Translations under genes and position numbers: made by a program | Notes under the pieces: generated by a model | What the model saw: the letters and a program-made list of their open reading frames with translations, nothing else | Told to the model about the DNA's origin: nothing | Database searches by the model: none | NCBI GenBank assembly: GCA_027294925.1 | Contig: JAPULM010000045.1 | Location: 1 to 12,949 of the forward strand | Reading direction: 5' to 3' | DNA length: 12,949 nt | Source of the DNA: a bacterium | Lineage (GTDB): Bacteria; Tectomicrobia; Entotheonellia; Entotheonellales; Entotheonellaceae | Shown: piece by piece, positions 1 to 6,995 of the stretch | Layout of the letters: each line of letters opens with the position of its first letter | Numbering within the stretch: the stretch's first letter is position 1

Positions 1-130
1 ATACCCGCATCTGGCACACGCACTAGAAGCCGAAGCCAGCGCATGCTCATATATCGAGTTGGCAGGAATTGCTGGCAGAGCATCGGTAGATTGTTGCAGA
101 GGTGTTGGAGATTGCAGAGAAAACGGGGTG

Positions 131-200
131 GCGGGGGCCTGAAGCCTTCACTACCCCATTAGGGGGAAAGATAAGGGCGGCACAAAGGCCAGCCCCCCGC
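131..200. other. Large imperfect stem-loop beyond the cyclase stop
   Basis: The segment at 131-148 pairs with 185-200 to form a stem of about 15 bp: seven GC-rich pairs, one mismatch, three pairs, a two-base bulge and five pairs. Inside the loop, CCCC at 154-157 and GGGG at 162-165 form a second small hairpin with loop ATTA. The element begins 25 bases beyond the stop of the minus-strand cyclase gene. On that strand it is followed by a short T-rich run, so a terminator role is the simplest reading. It could also be a structured RNA or serve a plus-strand gene lying left of the window. The first 130 bases are open in two plus frames, but I recognise no protein there. Confidence 0.4.
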
Positions 201-224
201 ACGGTTAGAAGAAAGCAGACAAGC

Positions 225-1296
225 TTAGTATAGGGCTATCGGATTTCCCGGTGAGCCAGTTCCGCCTTTAATTTTCAGCGGTGCCCAGACGAACAGGAAC
301 TCATATGCCTTGTCAGCCACCAACTGGCTCAGGTCTAAGTTCTCCAGGTTCCAAATGCCGCGTTTTGTCTGGAGTTTGATGTGGCATTCGAATGGTTGGG
401 GATTCTCACCTGCAAAGCCCGGTCCCACAGCGTCCACGCCCCAGGTGTCACCGCCTGTAAGGATGATCTTCCGTGACGCCAAGTATTCACACGCGGAGAT
501 GCCAAAGCCGGGCTCACCAGCGTTGAATGCCTTAACCCGTTTGGCTTTCTCTTCAGCCGAGTAGGTGTCCCATTTGGAGGGATGCCAAATATCACCATGG
601 CCGGTATACAGAAACACGCAGTCCCCTTCACCGATCGGGTCGATGCCTTGGTCGCTTGACCATCTCCTTAATGTCGTCTTCGGTAATGATGCCAGGATCA
701 TCCTTGCTGGCTTTTTGAGGAATCGGCAGCTGTCCGCCTCGGAGAGCAACCGCATCGAGCAGCACGCCACGGCAGACATAGCCAATCTTGCCCACGTGCT
801 CCACACCAAGCGGGCCGACACCATACGGGCCGATACCTTTGGTCTTATTCAGGTACACCCCATTGTAAAAGAACATGCCCTTCGAAGTGATGACCCCAAT
901 ATGTCCCGGACCATCGAACTGGGTGCCGATCTGGCCAAGTTCCGTTGCCACATATTCGTCGTTGTACACGAGTTCTTGCTCGCCGAACGGCCCGCCAGTG
1001 GGCAGGCCCGGAATAGTCATCCGCCAGCCTCGTGTCCCAAAGGCTGGAGCGTCCTGCGCATACACTTTGCCTAGGGTGGCAACTTTGCCTTGCTTGACTA
1101 GCCTTACGGCTTGCAACACAATAGCTGGGGTAGTGCGATTGACCGCACCGGCCCTGTCATTCGGCCCCCATTCGCTAGGCGCCCAACTGTCTCTGAGCGG
1201 CTCATCATTAACCGCCAAGGCATTATCGACTCTTAGGCCAAACATGCACACGGCGCCAACCAGTACGACTGTCACGCACTTCACCAATCTTTCCAT
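225..1296 (-). pseudogene. Secreted cyclase-family protein (PF04199-like), frameshifted near 650
   Basis: The minus strand encodes a cyclase-family protein related to kynurenine formamidase-like metal hydrolases, split between two frames. The N-terminal part (1296 to about 652) starts with a signal peptide: charged residues, a hydrophobic run, then an ALA site near residue 28. It carries the family's metal-site motif in the form GTQFDGPGH. The C-terminal part (about 650 to 225) continues the family with GEGDCVFLYTGHGD and, further on, GGDTWGVDAVGP. The first part reads EMVKR and the second resumes at QGIDPIGEGD; removing one base of the GG at 650-651 joins them into about 356 codons, a normal family length. 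The start at 1296 is chosen because AGGGG lies six bases before it and the signal peptide begins there. The substrate is unknown. It is either a recent pseudogene or a sequencing or assembly error; the rest of both halves looks well preserved, so decay, if real, is young. Confidence 0.85.
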
Positions 1297-1384
1297 AGCA
1301 ACCCCTACGACATGAAAGTGATGTTTCGTTGGGCAGGATAAAATGGTCCACGCCCACCATGAATCACGTACGGATGCACACGCC

Positions 1385-1413
1385 ATCATAAAAAATGGGC
1401 TATTCAAAGTCAA
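1385..1413 (-). promoter_or_regulatory. Sigma70-type promoter of the cyclase gene
   Basis: On the minus strand TTGACT (1408-1413) and TATGAT (1385-1390) are separated by exactly 17 bases. Each hexamer differs from consensus by one base. Transcription would begin near 1378, leaving a leader of about 80 bases before the start at 1296. The -35 box contains the TTG that would open a longer reading of the gene, so that longer start is ruled out. Confidence 0.75.
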
Positions 1414-1594
1414 CGCCTTCCTACACCACTAAGTCTTTCCTGGTGACACATTTTGACGCTTCCGTTTCAGCCGATGTCTGCCTCTTCGCTTTCCTTAAAA
1501 AATCCGACCATTGAAAAATAACGTATTAGCATGCCAGCCTCTTTTCAGCTTCGGACGCCATGATACCGTTCTCGGGACCTTCATGCTCACCGCT

Positions 1595-1636
1595 GAAAAA
1601 GAAGGCGTGCAGAAGAACAGACGATCGCAGCACGCC
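1595..1636 (-). terminator. Rho-independent-type terminator of the J-domain gene
   Basis: Read on the minus strand, GGCGTGC (1636-1630) pairs perfectly with GCACGCC (1610-1604) across a 19-base loop. The stem is followed at once by TTCTTTTTC (1603-1595). It lies 29 bases beyond the stop of the J-domain gene. The loop is longer than usual, which lowers certainty. Confidence 0.55.
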
Positions 1637-1665
1637 GGTGAGAGACGTACGGAGGGTGATGAGGT

Positions 1666-1944
1666 CTAAACCCCGTCACGACTACCTTTGCCCAGGCGTT
1701 CATACGCATCGTTGATGGCTTGTAATTTCACCTGTGCTTTGCGTTGCAGGCGGGGATCATGGGCGAAGCGGTCCGGGTGCCATACCTGCACCAGGTCCCG
1801 GTACGCCTGCTGCACGTCTGATGGAGATGCGGAAGCGTCAAGGTCCAAAACGACATAATCACGGTTTGCCGTGCGCGTTCGTGCCAATACGCCAATCCCC
1901 ACAGCTGCGAGGGCGATACCAAGAAGTCGCAGAACGATAACCAT
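1666..1944 (-). CDS. Membrane-anchored J-domain protein
   Basis: A 92-residue protein with one N-terminal hydrophobic segment (about residues 3-20), then a J-domain filling the rest. The J-domain shows DYVVLDLDASAS, the AYRDLVQVW helix and the diagnostic HPD at residues 56-58, followed by a basic helix and INDAYERL. J-domains stimulate the ATPase of a DnaK-type Hsp70. This one lacks the Gly/Phe linker, zinc fingers and substrate-binding domains of DnaJ, so it probably recruits a DnaK to the membrane, as DjlA-like proteins do. N-terminal signal-anchor topology would leave the J-domain either in the cytoplasm (functional) or outside; the Arg-rich ARTRTANR after the segment favours the cytoplasm. 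The ATG at 1944 follows a GGGAG about nine bases upstream. It stands alone on its strand with its own terminator. No partner is visible here. Confidence 0.8.
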   Translation of the reverse strand: MVIVLRLLGIALAAVGIGVLARTRTANRDYVVLDLDASASPSDVQQAYRDLVQVWHPDRFAHDPRLQRKAQVKLQAINDAYERLGKGSRDGV

Positions 1945-2408
1945 GAGCCTGTGCTCCCTTCTATGCTATAATCCCTATTGTGCTGGCAGCAACCAAGCAC
2001 AACACATCTGCTGTCCTGGTTTGCTGCTAAGCTATTGCCAGGGCGGCTCGAGGGCATTATATTTGGTGGGCACGGTAATGATGCATGGGAATATTGCGAT
2101 ATATCGCCCAACACACAAGGGCAGGTTAGTCAAGGTGGCTGAGGTAAAGCCCGGTGTTAGCCCCCCGCTATCGTTCAATTGTTGGGTAAATAAGCCGTTC
2201 AAAATAGACCCGGACACGGCATTGCTGATTAAAATGATGAAGCAGCACGATAATACGCCAGCAAACAAGTCATCCCAACTTGCCTGAAGCACCGGTTTCA
2301 ATTTGACAGCAACCAGGACGTGATTTGGTGGTATTCGGTAGGATAAGCGACGGCATAACGCCTTGAAAATCAAATACCACCACACAATATGGCACAGGAC
2401 GGGACGAC
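1945..2408. other. Gene gap after purF, no convincing gene
   Basis: These 464 bases separate purF from the J-domain gene on the same strand. Open frames exist on both strands but show no family motif over their length, no good ribosome binding site and odd composition. A short minus-strand stretch near 2250-2310 reads KLKPVLQASWDDLFAGV, faintly like the DD..AGV motif near the end of phosphatidylglycerophosphatase A, and may be a gene relic. A 10-bp inverted repeat lies at 2326-2382. The J-domain promoter must lie near 1965-1995, where TTGCTG and TATAGC on the minus strand are weak candidates. Confidence 0.5.
2326..2382. repeat. 10-bp perfect inverted repeat downstream of purF
   Basis: TGGTGGTATT at 2326-2335 is matched by AATACCACCA at 2373-2382, with 37 bases between. 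Within the loop GGC and GCC around ATAAC could form a small inner hairpin. The repeat starts 27 bases beyond the purF stop. It lacks a T-run, so it is not a standard intrinsic terminator; it could protect the 3' end of the mRNA or be a small mobile-repeat remnant. Confidence 0.5.
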
Positions 2409-3818
2409 TCAGCGCTCCTTGTCGAAGAGGGGTAATTGCTGCAGTTCGTCCTGCCAAGGGACTCGAACAGGATAATCTCCCGTAAAGCAAGCACTACAGT
2501 ACTGCTCCTCTCCCCGTACAACTTGCATCATTCCATCATGACTAAGATAGGCTAAACTGTCCGCGCAGATATAATCACAGGTTTCCGACACTGAATAATT
2601 GGCTGCTACTAATTCCTCCCGAGTTGGCGTATCAATACCATACAGACATGGATGCGTTATTGGGGGTGAACTGATACGCATATGTACCTCTTTCGCACCA
2701 GCTTGCCTTATCATCTGCACCAACTTTAGACTTGTTGTCCCCCGCACAATCGAATCATCCACCACCACCACTCGTTTGCCTTCTAAAAACCGCCGGTTGG
2801 CATTCAGCTTAATTTTGACCCCAAAATGTCGGATGGATTGTTGGGGCTCAATAAACGTACGGCCAACATAATGGTTACGGATAAGACCCATATCAAAAGG
2901 AATCAATGATTCCTCAGCAAAACCGAGAGCGGCAGGAATTCCGGAGTCGGGCACCGGTATCACCACATCGGCATCGACCGGCGCTTCCCTGGCAAGCTGT
3001 CGACCAAATCCTTTGCGCACCATATGTACATTGTGGCCGTAAATGTCGCTATCAGGACGTGAGAAATAAACCAGTTCAAATACACAAAAACGCGGCGCAG
3101 CAGGAGAAAAGGGAAAGTAGGACTGCACACCATCACGTGAGATACGAATTAACTCCCCAGGCTGTACATCACGTATGTATGAAGCTTCAATCAAATCTAG
3201 AGCACAGGTTTCTGATGTGATGACATAACCATCTCCTAGGCTGCCGAGGCAAAGAGGCCGAAAACCTTGCGGATCACGTACAGCGATGATCTGGTCACGG
3301 CTCATCAAAATGAGGGAGTATGCACCTTGAACCTGCTGCATAGCTTCAACAATGCAGTCAACCAGATCCTTGGCTCGCGATTGAGCGATAAGGTGCAGCA
3401 CCACCTCCGTATCTGAGGTCGATCGAAATATAGAGCCATATGCTTCTAGCTCGGCACGTATCCGGTGGGCGTTGACAAACTTCCCATTGTGAGCAATCGC
3501 TATAGACCCACGGGCATAGTCAACCAATAACGGTTGAGCATTTCTGGCCGTAGATGAGCCAGCAGTCGAATAACGATTGTGGCCAACGGCAAGATGCCCG
3601 TGCAAGCGCCCCAAGCGCTCTTCGTTAAAAAAATCATTGACCCGTCCCATGCCGATTTCAGCATACATTTCATGTTCATTCGACGAAACGATGCCTGTAC
3701 TCTCTTGGCCCCTATGCTGAAGGGCGTACAAGCAAAGATAGGCGAGATTAGCTGCCTCCGGATGGCCAAAAACGCCCACCACAGCACACTCGTCATGAAA
3801 CTTATCGTCGTCCGTCAT
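2409..3818 (-). CDS. purF: Amidophosphoribosyltransferase
   Basis: PurF catalyses the first committed step of purine synthesis in the cytoplasm: PRPP plus glutamine gives 5-phosphoribosylamine, glutamate and pyrophosphate. The 469-residue protein has the N-terminal Ntn glutaminase domain: Cys11 is the nucleophile exposed by removal of a ten-residue propeptide, followed by LQHRGQESTGI, GHNRYST, AHNGKFVNA and SDTEVV. The phosphoribosyltransferase domain follows, with the PRPP loop VVVDDSIVRGTTS at about 351-363. Cys245, Cys391, Cys441 and Cys444 match the four ligands of the structural [4Fe-4S] cluster of the Bacillus-type enzyme. The ATG at 3818 is chosen over in-frame ATGs at 3833 and 3839 because GAAGGG sits seven bases before it and it gives a normal propeptide. 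Its start lies inside the end of radC (17-base overlap), so the two are probably cotranscribed and translationally coupled. Confidence 0.97.
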   Translation of the reverse strand: MTDDDKFHDECAVVGVFGHPEAANLAYLCLYALQHRGQESTGIVSSNEHEMYAEIGMGRVNDFFNEERLGRLHGHLAVGHNRYSTAGSSTARNAQPLLVDYARGSIAIAHNGKFVNAHRIRAELEAYGSIFRSTSDTEVVLHLIAQSRAKDLVDCIVEAMQQVQGAYSLILMSRDQIIAVRDPQGFRPLCLGSLGDGYVITSETCALDLIEASYIRDVQPGELIRISRDGVQSYFPFSPAAPRFCVFELVYFSRPDSDIYGHNVHMVRKGFGRQLAREAPVDADVVIPVPDSGIPAALGFAEESLIPFDMGLIRNHYVGRTFIEPQQSIRHFGVKIKLNANRRFLEGKRVVVVDDSIVRGTTSLKLVQMIRQAGAKEVHMRISSPPITHPCLYGIDTPTREELVAANYSVSETCDYICADSLAYLSHDGMMQVVRGEEQYCSACFTGDYPVRVPWQDELQQLPLFDKER

Positions 3819-4521
3819 TGAGTAACCCTTCATCAGCAAAACTCATATACGTATCGCGGCCAACAATAATATGATCCAAAACTTGTATACCGAGCAACTG
3901 TCCAGCTTTCACCAAACGATCGGTTAGTTCTTGATCTTCTTTACTCGGCTGCGGGTCGCCGCTTGGATGATTATGCACAAAAATTACTGCGGCGGCAGAA
4001 TCCCGAATGGCAGGATTGAAAACCTCGCGAGGGTGAACAATACTTGCCGTTAGCGAACCTTGGGAAATCATCACGTCGCGCATGACGCGATTTTTTCGAT
4101 CAAGCAAGATCACTTGGAATTGCTCGCGTTTCTTGCCAGACCACAACGGCATATAGTAATTTGCCACCTGTTGGCTTGAACGAAACTGTACCAACTGCCC
4201 CGCTTGACGAGCTAATAAACGACGCCCAATTTCGAACGCGGCTTTAATTTCACAAGCCTTCGCCGGTCCAATGCCAGGCGCTTGTTGCAACTCAGCCACA
4301 GTCGCAGCGCTGATAGCCTCAAAGCTACCATCAAACGTCGTCAACAAACGTCGCGCCAGATCAACAGCGGTTGCGCCGCTTGATGAGTCTCCAGTTCGCA
4401 GCACAATGGCTAAGAGCTGAGAATCGGACAATGCATGCTCACCATATTGAAGCATACGCTCCCTTGGACGCTCATCCTCAGGCCAATCCTTGATCCGTAG
4501 ACTACGATGGGTTGTTGTCAT
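3802..4521 (-). CDS. radC: RadC-family JAMM-domain protein
   Basis: A 239-residue RadC-family protein. The N-terminus has the typical IKDWPEDERPRERML and ALSDSQLLAIVLRTG segments. A helix-hairpin-helix follows at about residues 80-100 (APGIGPAKACEIKAA). The C-terminal MPN/JAMM domain has the metal motif HNHPSGDPQPSKED at 183-196, with His183, His185 and Asp196 as expected zinc ligands. Despite the name, a direct repair role for RadC is doubtful in the literature; the fold suggests a metal-dependent hydrolase or DNA-binding function. The ATG at 4521 is chosen because family similarity starts just after it; a longer frame reaches 4635 but its extra 38 residues look unlike the family. No strong ribosome site precedes 4521, so the start is less certain than the gene. 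It is the upstream partner of purF. Confidence 0.93.
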   Translation of the reverse strand: MTTTHRSLRIKDWPEDERPRERMLQYGEHALSDSQLLAIVLRTGDSSSGATAVDLARRLLTTFDGSFEAISAATVAELQQAPGIGPAKACEIKAAFEIGRRLLARQAGQLVQFRSSQQVANYYMPLWSGKKREQFQVILLDRKNRVMRDVMISQGSLTASIVHPREVFNPAIRDSAAAVIFVHNHPSGDPQPSKEDQELTDRLVKAGQLLGIQVLDHIIVGRDTYMSFADEGLLNDGRR

Positions 4522-4663
4522 AATATTTGAGGCAATAACGTCTCCCGTCCACCTGCGAGCATAACACAAATCATCATCCATCTCATGGCTCGCCCTAAAC
4601 CTTCCATTGGAGACATTGTAGCAGATTTCCACCATTCCGTTCCATCAACAATCGGTGTAGCCC

Positions 4664-4682
4664 GGTCAATTATAGACTGACC
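4664..4682 (-). promoter_or_regulatory. Candidate -10 of radC-purF within a short inverted repeat
   Basis: On the minus strand TATAAT occupies 4669-4674, but no good -35 lies 16-18 bases upstream. GGTCA (4664-4668) and TGACC (4678-4682) flank it as 5-bp inverted arms, which could be a repressor site placed on the promoter. Five-base arms can arise by chance. A start near 4662 would give a leader of about 140 bases. Confidence 0.3.
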
Positions 4683-4719
4683 CACTTATACACTTTTCAC
4701 ACCCTTAGCCGTTTTGATC

Positions 4720-4748
4720 TTGCCATCACAAACTATCACCGGCATACT
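4720..4748 (+). promoter_or_regulatory. Candidate promoter of the dehydratase-crotonase unit
   Basis: TTGCCA (4720-4725) and CATACT (4743-4748) are 17 bases apart, matching consensus at five and four of six positions. It would start transcription near 4755 and place the palindrome at 4781-4792 in the early leader. Confidence 0.4.
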
Positions 4749-4780
4749 AGTTGACTACGTCTCAGGGCGGAGGGGGGTAA

Positions 4781-4792
4781 CTTACGCGTAAG
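4781..4792. promoter_or_regulatory. Perfect 12-bp palindrome, likely operator
   Basis: CTTACGCGTAAG is its own reverse complement and lies about 35 bases upstream of the dehydratase start, just after a run of G. GGTA and TACC extend the symmetry imperfectly on both sides. Size, symmetry and place fit a dimeric repressor site such as those of TetR- or GntR-type regulators of acyl-CoA genes. No regulator gene is visible in the window. Confidence 0.45.
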
Positions 4793-4825
4793 ATTCATAC
4801 CGTTCCTTGACTGTGGAGCTTGTTA

Positions 4826-5929
4826 ATGACCCAACACGCCACGATCACTGAAGACGCGCTGGAGCGGATACGACAGCGTATCGGCGTGCCGGTTCAACGA
4901 CGGCGCCCGCACATCGAACTTGCCAGCCGAGATACGATTCGTCACTTTGCTCATGGCATCGGCGATCTCAATCCGTTGTGGACCGATCCAGCCTATGCTG
5001 CTCAAACACAGCATAGGGGGATCATCGCCCCACCTTGCATTTTGTACGCCATGGACGATATCTGCAGTGGCCAGTTTGGCGGACTAGCCGGCATTCATAA
5101 TATGTTTGCCGGCACCCGCTTCGAATGGTTCCTTCCCATTCGAGAAAACGATACCATCACCGCTTCTAGCGTCATGTGCGGGTTAGAAGAAAAACAAAGC
5201 GCTTTCGCCAAACAAACTTTTCTTCAATCGTATGACAGTACCTTTACCAACCAGCAGGGCGACATTGTTGCGAAAGCCCGTGCTTTTGGCATTCGCGCCG
5301 AACGTGATACAGCACGCCGCCAAGGTAAATACGATGGGATTACGAGAGCACACTACAAACCTAACGATATTGCACAGATCGAATCGGCTTATGATGCAGA
5401 GATTATCCGTGGCGCTATCCCACGTAATTGGCAAGATGTTACAATCGGCGACGATATCACCCCGCTCGTAAAAGGCCCCTTAACGATTACTGACATTGTC
5501 ACCTGGCTTATTGGCTGGGGTGGATTATTCAACCGTGCGCATAAGGCAGGGCTTGAATACCGTCGGCGCCACCCGGCTGCCGGTATTGTTGATCAATTTG
5601 GTGTTCCTGATGTACCAGAACGGGTACATTGGGATGCAGAATTTGCCCGCCAGGTGGGTGTACCTGATGCCTATGACTACGGACCTCAACGCATATCTTG
5701 GTTTGGGCATTTAATGACCAACTGGATTGGCGATAACGGATTTTTAAATCTGCTCGATGTTCAGGTGCGACGCTTCAACATTTTAGGTGACACGACCTGG
5801 TTACACGGCTCTGTAACGGACACGTTTAAGCGCCAGGGAAAACATCTCGTAGCCTGTGACCTGTGGGCAGAAAACCAACGGGGCGAAATTACGGCAAAAG
5901 GTAAAGCAGAAGCGATTCTGCCGTCTTAG
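4826..5929 (+). CDS. FAS1-like/MaoC-type two-hotdog dehydratase
   Basis: A 367-residue cytoplasmic protein resembling the FAS1-like dehydratase / MaoC family, whose members hydrate or dehydrate acyl-CoA or acyl-carrier intermediates. The N-terminal hotdog (about 10-155) shows FAHGIGDLNPLWTDPAYA at 42-58 and GIIAPP at 65-70, a common family signature. The second hotdog (about 205-355) contains GPLTITDIVTW, a long insert rich in Arg and Pro, and SWFGHLMTNWIGD at 291-303. The double-hotdog length fits the family. The ATG at 4826 is chosen because GGAG lies seven bases before it; a TTG two codons upstream is less likely. The crotonase gene follows after about 40 bases on the same strand, so the two probably work on the same acyl-CoA substrate. 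The substrate cannot be read from the sequence. Confidence 0.85.
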   Translation: MTQHATITEDALERIRQRIGVPVQRRRPHIELASRDTIRHFAHGIGDLNPLWTDPAYAAQTQHRGIIAPPCILYAMDDICSGQFGGLAGIHNMFAGTRFEWFLPIRENDTITASSVMCGLEEKQSAFAKQTFLQSYDSTFTNQQGDIVAKARAFGIRAERDTARRQGKYDGITRAHYKPNDIAQIESAYDAEIIRGAIPRNWQDVTIGDDITPLVKGPLTITDIVTWLIGWGGLFNRAHKAGLEYRRRHPAAGIVDQFGVPDVPERVHWDAEFARQVGVPDAYDYGPQRISWFGHLMTNWIGDNGFLNLLDVQVRRFNILGDTTWLHGSVTDTFKRQGKHLVACDLWAENQRGEITAKGKAEAILPS

Positions 5930-5969
5930 GAAAGATGCCGTGTGTACGATTTAGGAAGAGGAAAATAAG

Positions 5970-6749
5970 ATGGCATATGAGTTCGCGACTTATGAGAAGA
6001 AGGGACGTATCGCAACGGTTACCATTAATCGCCCAGAACGAATGAACGCCCTGCACCCGCCAGCCAACTTTGAGCTGCATGAAATCTGGAATGACTTCGA
6101 GAACGATCCCGAGGTTTGGATCGGCATTTTAACTGGCAGCGGCGACAAGGCGTTTTCTGCCGGTAATGATCTAAAATATACAGCGCAACACGGCATGGCT
6201 ATGGTGCGCTCAGCCCAAACAGGATTTGGTGGTATCACTGCTCGCACCACCTGCTGGAAACCTATTATCGCTGCTGTCAATGGTTTTGCCTTAGGCGGCG
6301 GTTTCGAAATGGCTCTAGCTTGTGACATCATCATAGCCGCCGAGCACGCCCGTCTTGGTTTGCCGGAACCACGTGTTGGTTTAATGGCAGGCGCCGGTGG
6401 TGTGCATCGCCTACCGCGCATGATTCCCCATAAAATCGCCATGGGACACATCCTCACCGGCCGCCATATGACGGCTGAAGAAGGCCACCGGTGGGGTATT
6501 GTCAACGAAGTTGTACCGCTAGTCGAGTTGATCCCAACCGCCCAACGCTGGGCGGAAGAAATTCTGCAATGTGCGCCGTTATCTGTTCGCGCCAGTAAAC
6601 AAGCCGCCTTGCTGGGCTTGGGCCATCCGCTCGATATTGCGTTGCACCTAAACTATTCGGAAGTCAACGCCATGCGCCGTTCGGAAGACACCGTGGAAGG
6701 CCCCCGAGCGTTCTCCGAGAAACGACAACCCAACTGGAAGGCGCGCTAA
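5970..6749 (+). CDS. Enoyl-CoA hydratase/isomerase (crotonase family)
   Basis: A 259-residue crotonase-fold enzyme acting on acyl-CoA thioesters. It begins with the usual beta-strand and INRPERMNAL segment. SAGNDLK (63-69) and the GGGFE stretch at 109-113 form the oxyanion hole. Glu113 and Glu133 stand 20 residues apart like the two catalytic glutamates of rat mitochondrial enoyl-CoA hydratase (Glu144 and Glu164), so hydratase activity is plausible. The C-terminus (RAFSEKRQPNWKAR) is the common family ending. AGAGGA precedes the ATG at a good distance. It is the second gene of a unit with the dehydratase; both have (de)hydratase chemistry, which suggests either successive steps or that this one performs an isomerase or hydrolase variant. 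Exact reaction unknown. Confidence 0.93.
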   Translation: MAYEFATYEKKGRIATVTINRPERMNALHPPANFELHEIWNDFENDPEVWIGILTGSGDKAFSAGNDLKYTAQHGMAMVRSAQTGFGGITARTTCWKPIIAAVNGFALGGGFEMALACDIIIAAEHARLGLPEPRVGLMAGAGGVHRLPRMIPHKIAMGHILTGRHMTAEEGHRWGIVNEVVPLVELIPTAQRWAEEILQCAPLSVRASKQAALLGLGHPLDIALHLNYSEVNAMRRSEDTVEGPRAFSEKRQPNWKAR

Positions 6750-6799
6750 GCTCAGCGATCTTTGCTCAACAGCAGGCTGGGGGCGACATTATCTCAGAT

Positions 6800-6859
6800 T
6801 GCGGAATGCGGATTATCGAATAACCCCTTTTCTTTAAATTCCGTATTCCGCATTCCGCA
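6800..6859. repeat. 13-bp perfect inverted repeat (TGCGGAATGCGGA)
   Basis: TGCGGAATGCGGA at 6800-6812 is mirrored by TCCGCATTCCGCA at 6847-6859. Pairing continues inward with mismatches, leaving an AT-rich loop. The arms are themselves built from a repeated unit (GCGGAAT, GCGGA). TCTCAG occurs just outside each end (6792-6797 and 6868-6873), possibly a target duplication or chance. It sits between the crotonase stop and the tatA promoter. It resembles small interspersed hairpin repeats of bacterial genomes; it may also end transcription, though no T-run follows. Confidence 0.6.
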
Positions 6860-6930
6860 GTAGCCTGTCTCAGTCTACTGCTATGGACGTGGAAAGTGTG
6901 CAAAACGTTTTGGCCAGGCACTTAGAGGGA

Positions 6931-6959
6931 TAGCCACAAATCATCTATAAGCGTATAAT
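6931..6959 (+). promoter_or_regulatory. Candidate promoter of tatA
   Basis: A perfect TATAAT at 6954-6959 lies 37 bases before the tatA start. The best -35 at 17-base spacing is TAGCCA (6931-6936), which matches four of six positions. The leader would be about 30 bases. Confidence 0.45.
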
Positions 6960-6995
6960 AAAGTGGACGGTTCGATTTAACTATAGGGGGATATT

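Larger units (their letters stand above)
1297..1665. other. Gene gap between the cyclase gene and the J-domain gene
   Basis: This 369-base stretch holds the cyclase leader and promoter (1297-1413) and the terminator of the J-domain gene (about 1595-1636). I see no convincing gene between 1414 and 1594. Confidence 0.6.
4522..4825. other. Divergent regulatory gap between radC and the dehydratase
   Basis: This 304-base region drives two divergent units. It contains a candidate minus-strand -10 inside a short inverted repeat (4664-4682), a candidate plus-strand promoter (4720-4748) and a perfect palindrome (4781-4792). No gene was found in it. Confidence 0.6.

Noticed and set aside
190..206. CCGCACGGTT near the window start, reminiscent of a group II intron end.
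   Set aside because: Too short, and no domain V structure or reverse transcriptase is present.
1297..1413. Longer N-terminus of the cyclase protein starting at TTG 1413.
   Set aside because: The TTG lies in the -35 box of a good promoter, and the signal peptide and ribosome site both point to 1296.
1871..2287. Plus-strand open frame of 138 codons.
   Set aside because: It overlaps the J-domain gene antisense, shows no family motif and has no supporting ribosome site.
2032..2490. Minus-strand open frame of 152 codons overlapping the purF end.
   Set aside because: It overlaps purF in another frame and only about 20 residues resemble any family; treated as a possible relic rather than a gene.
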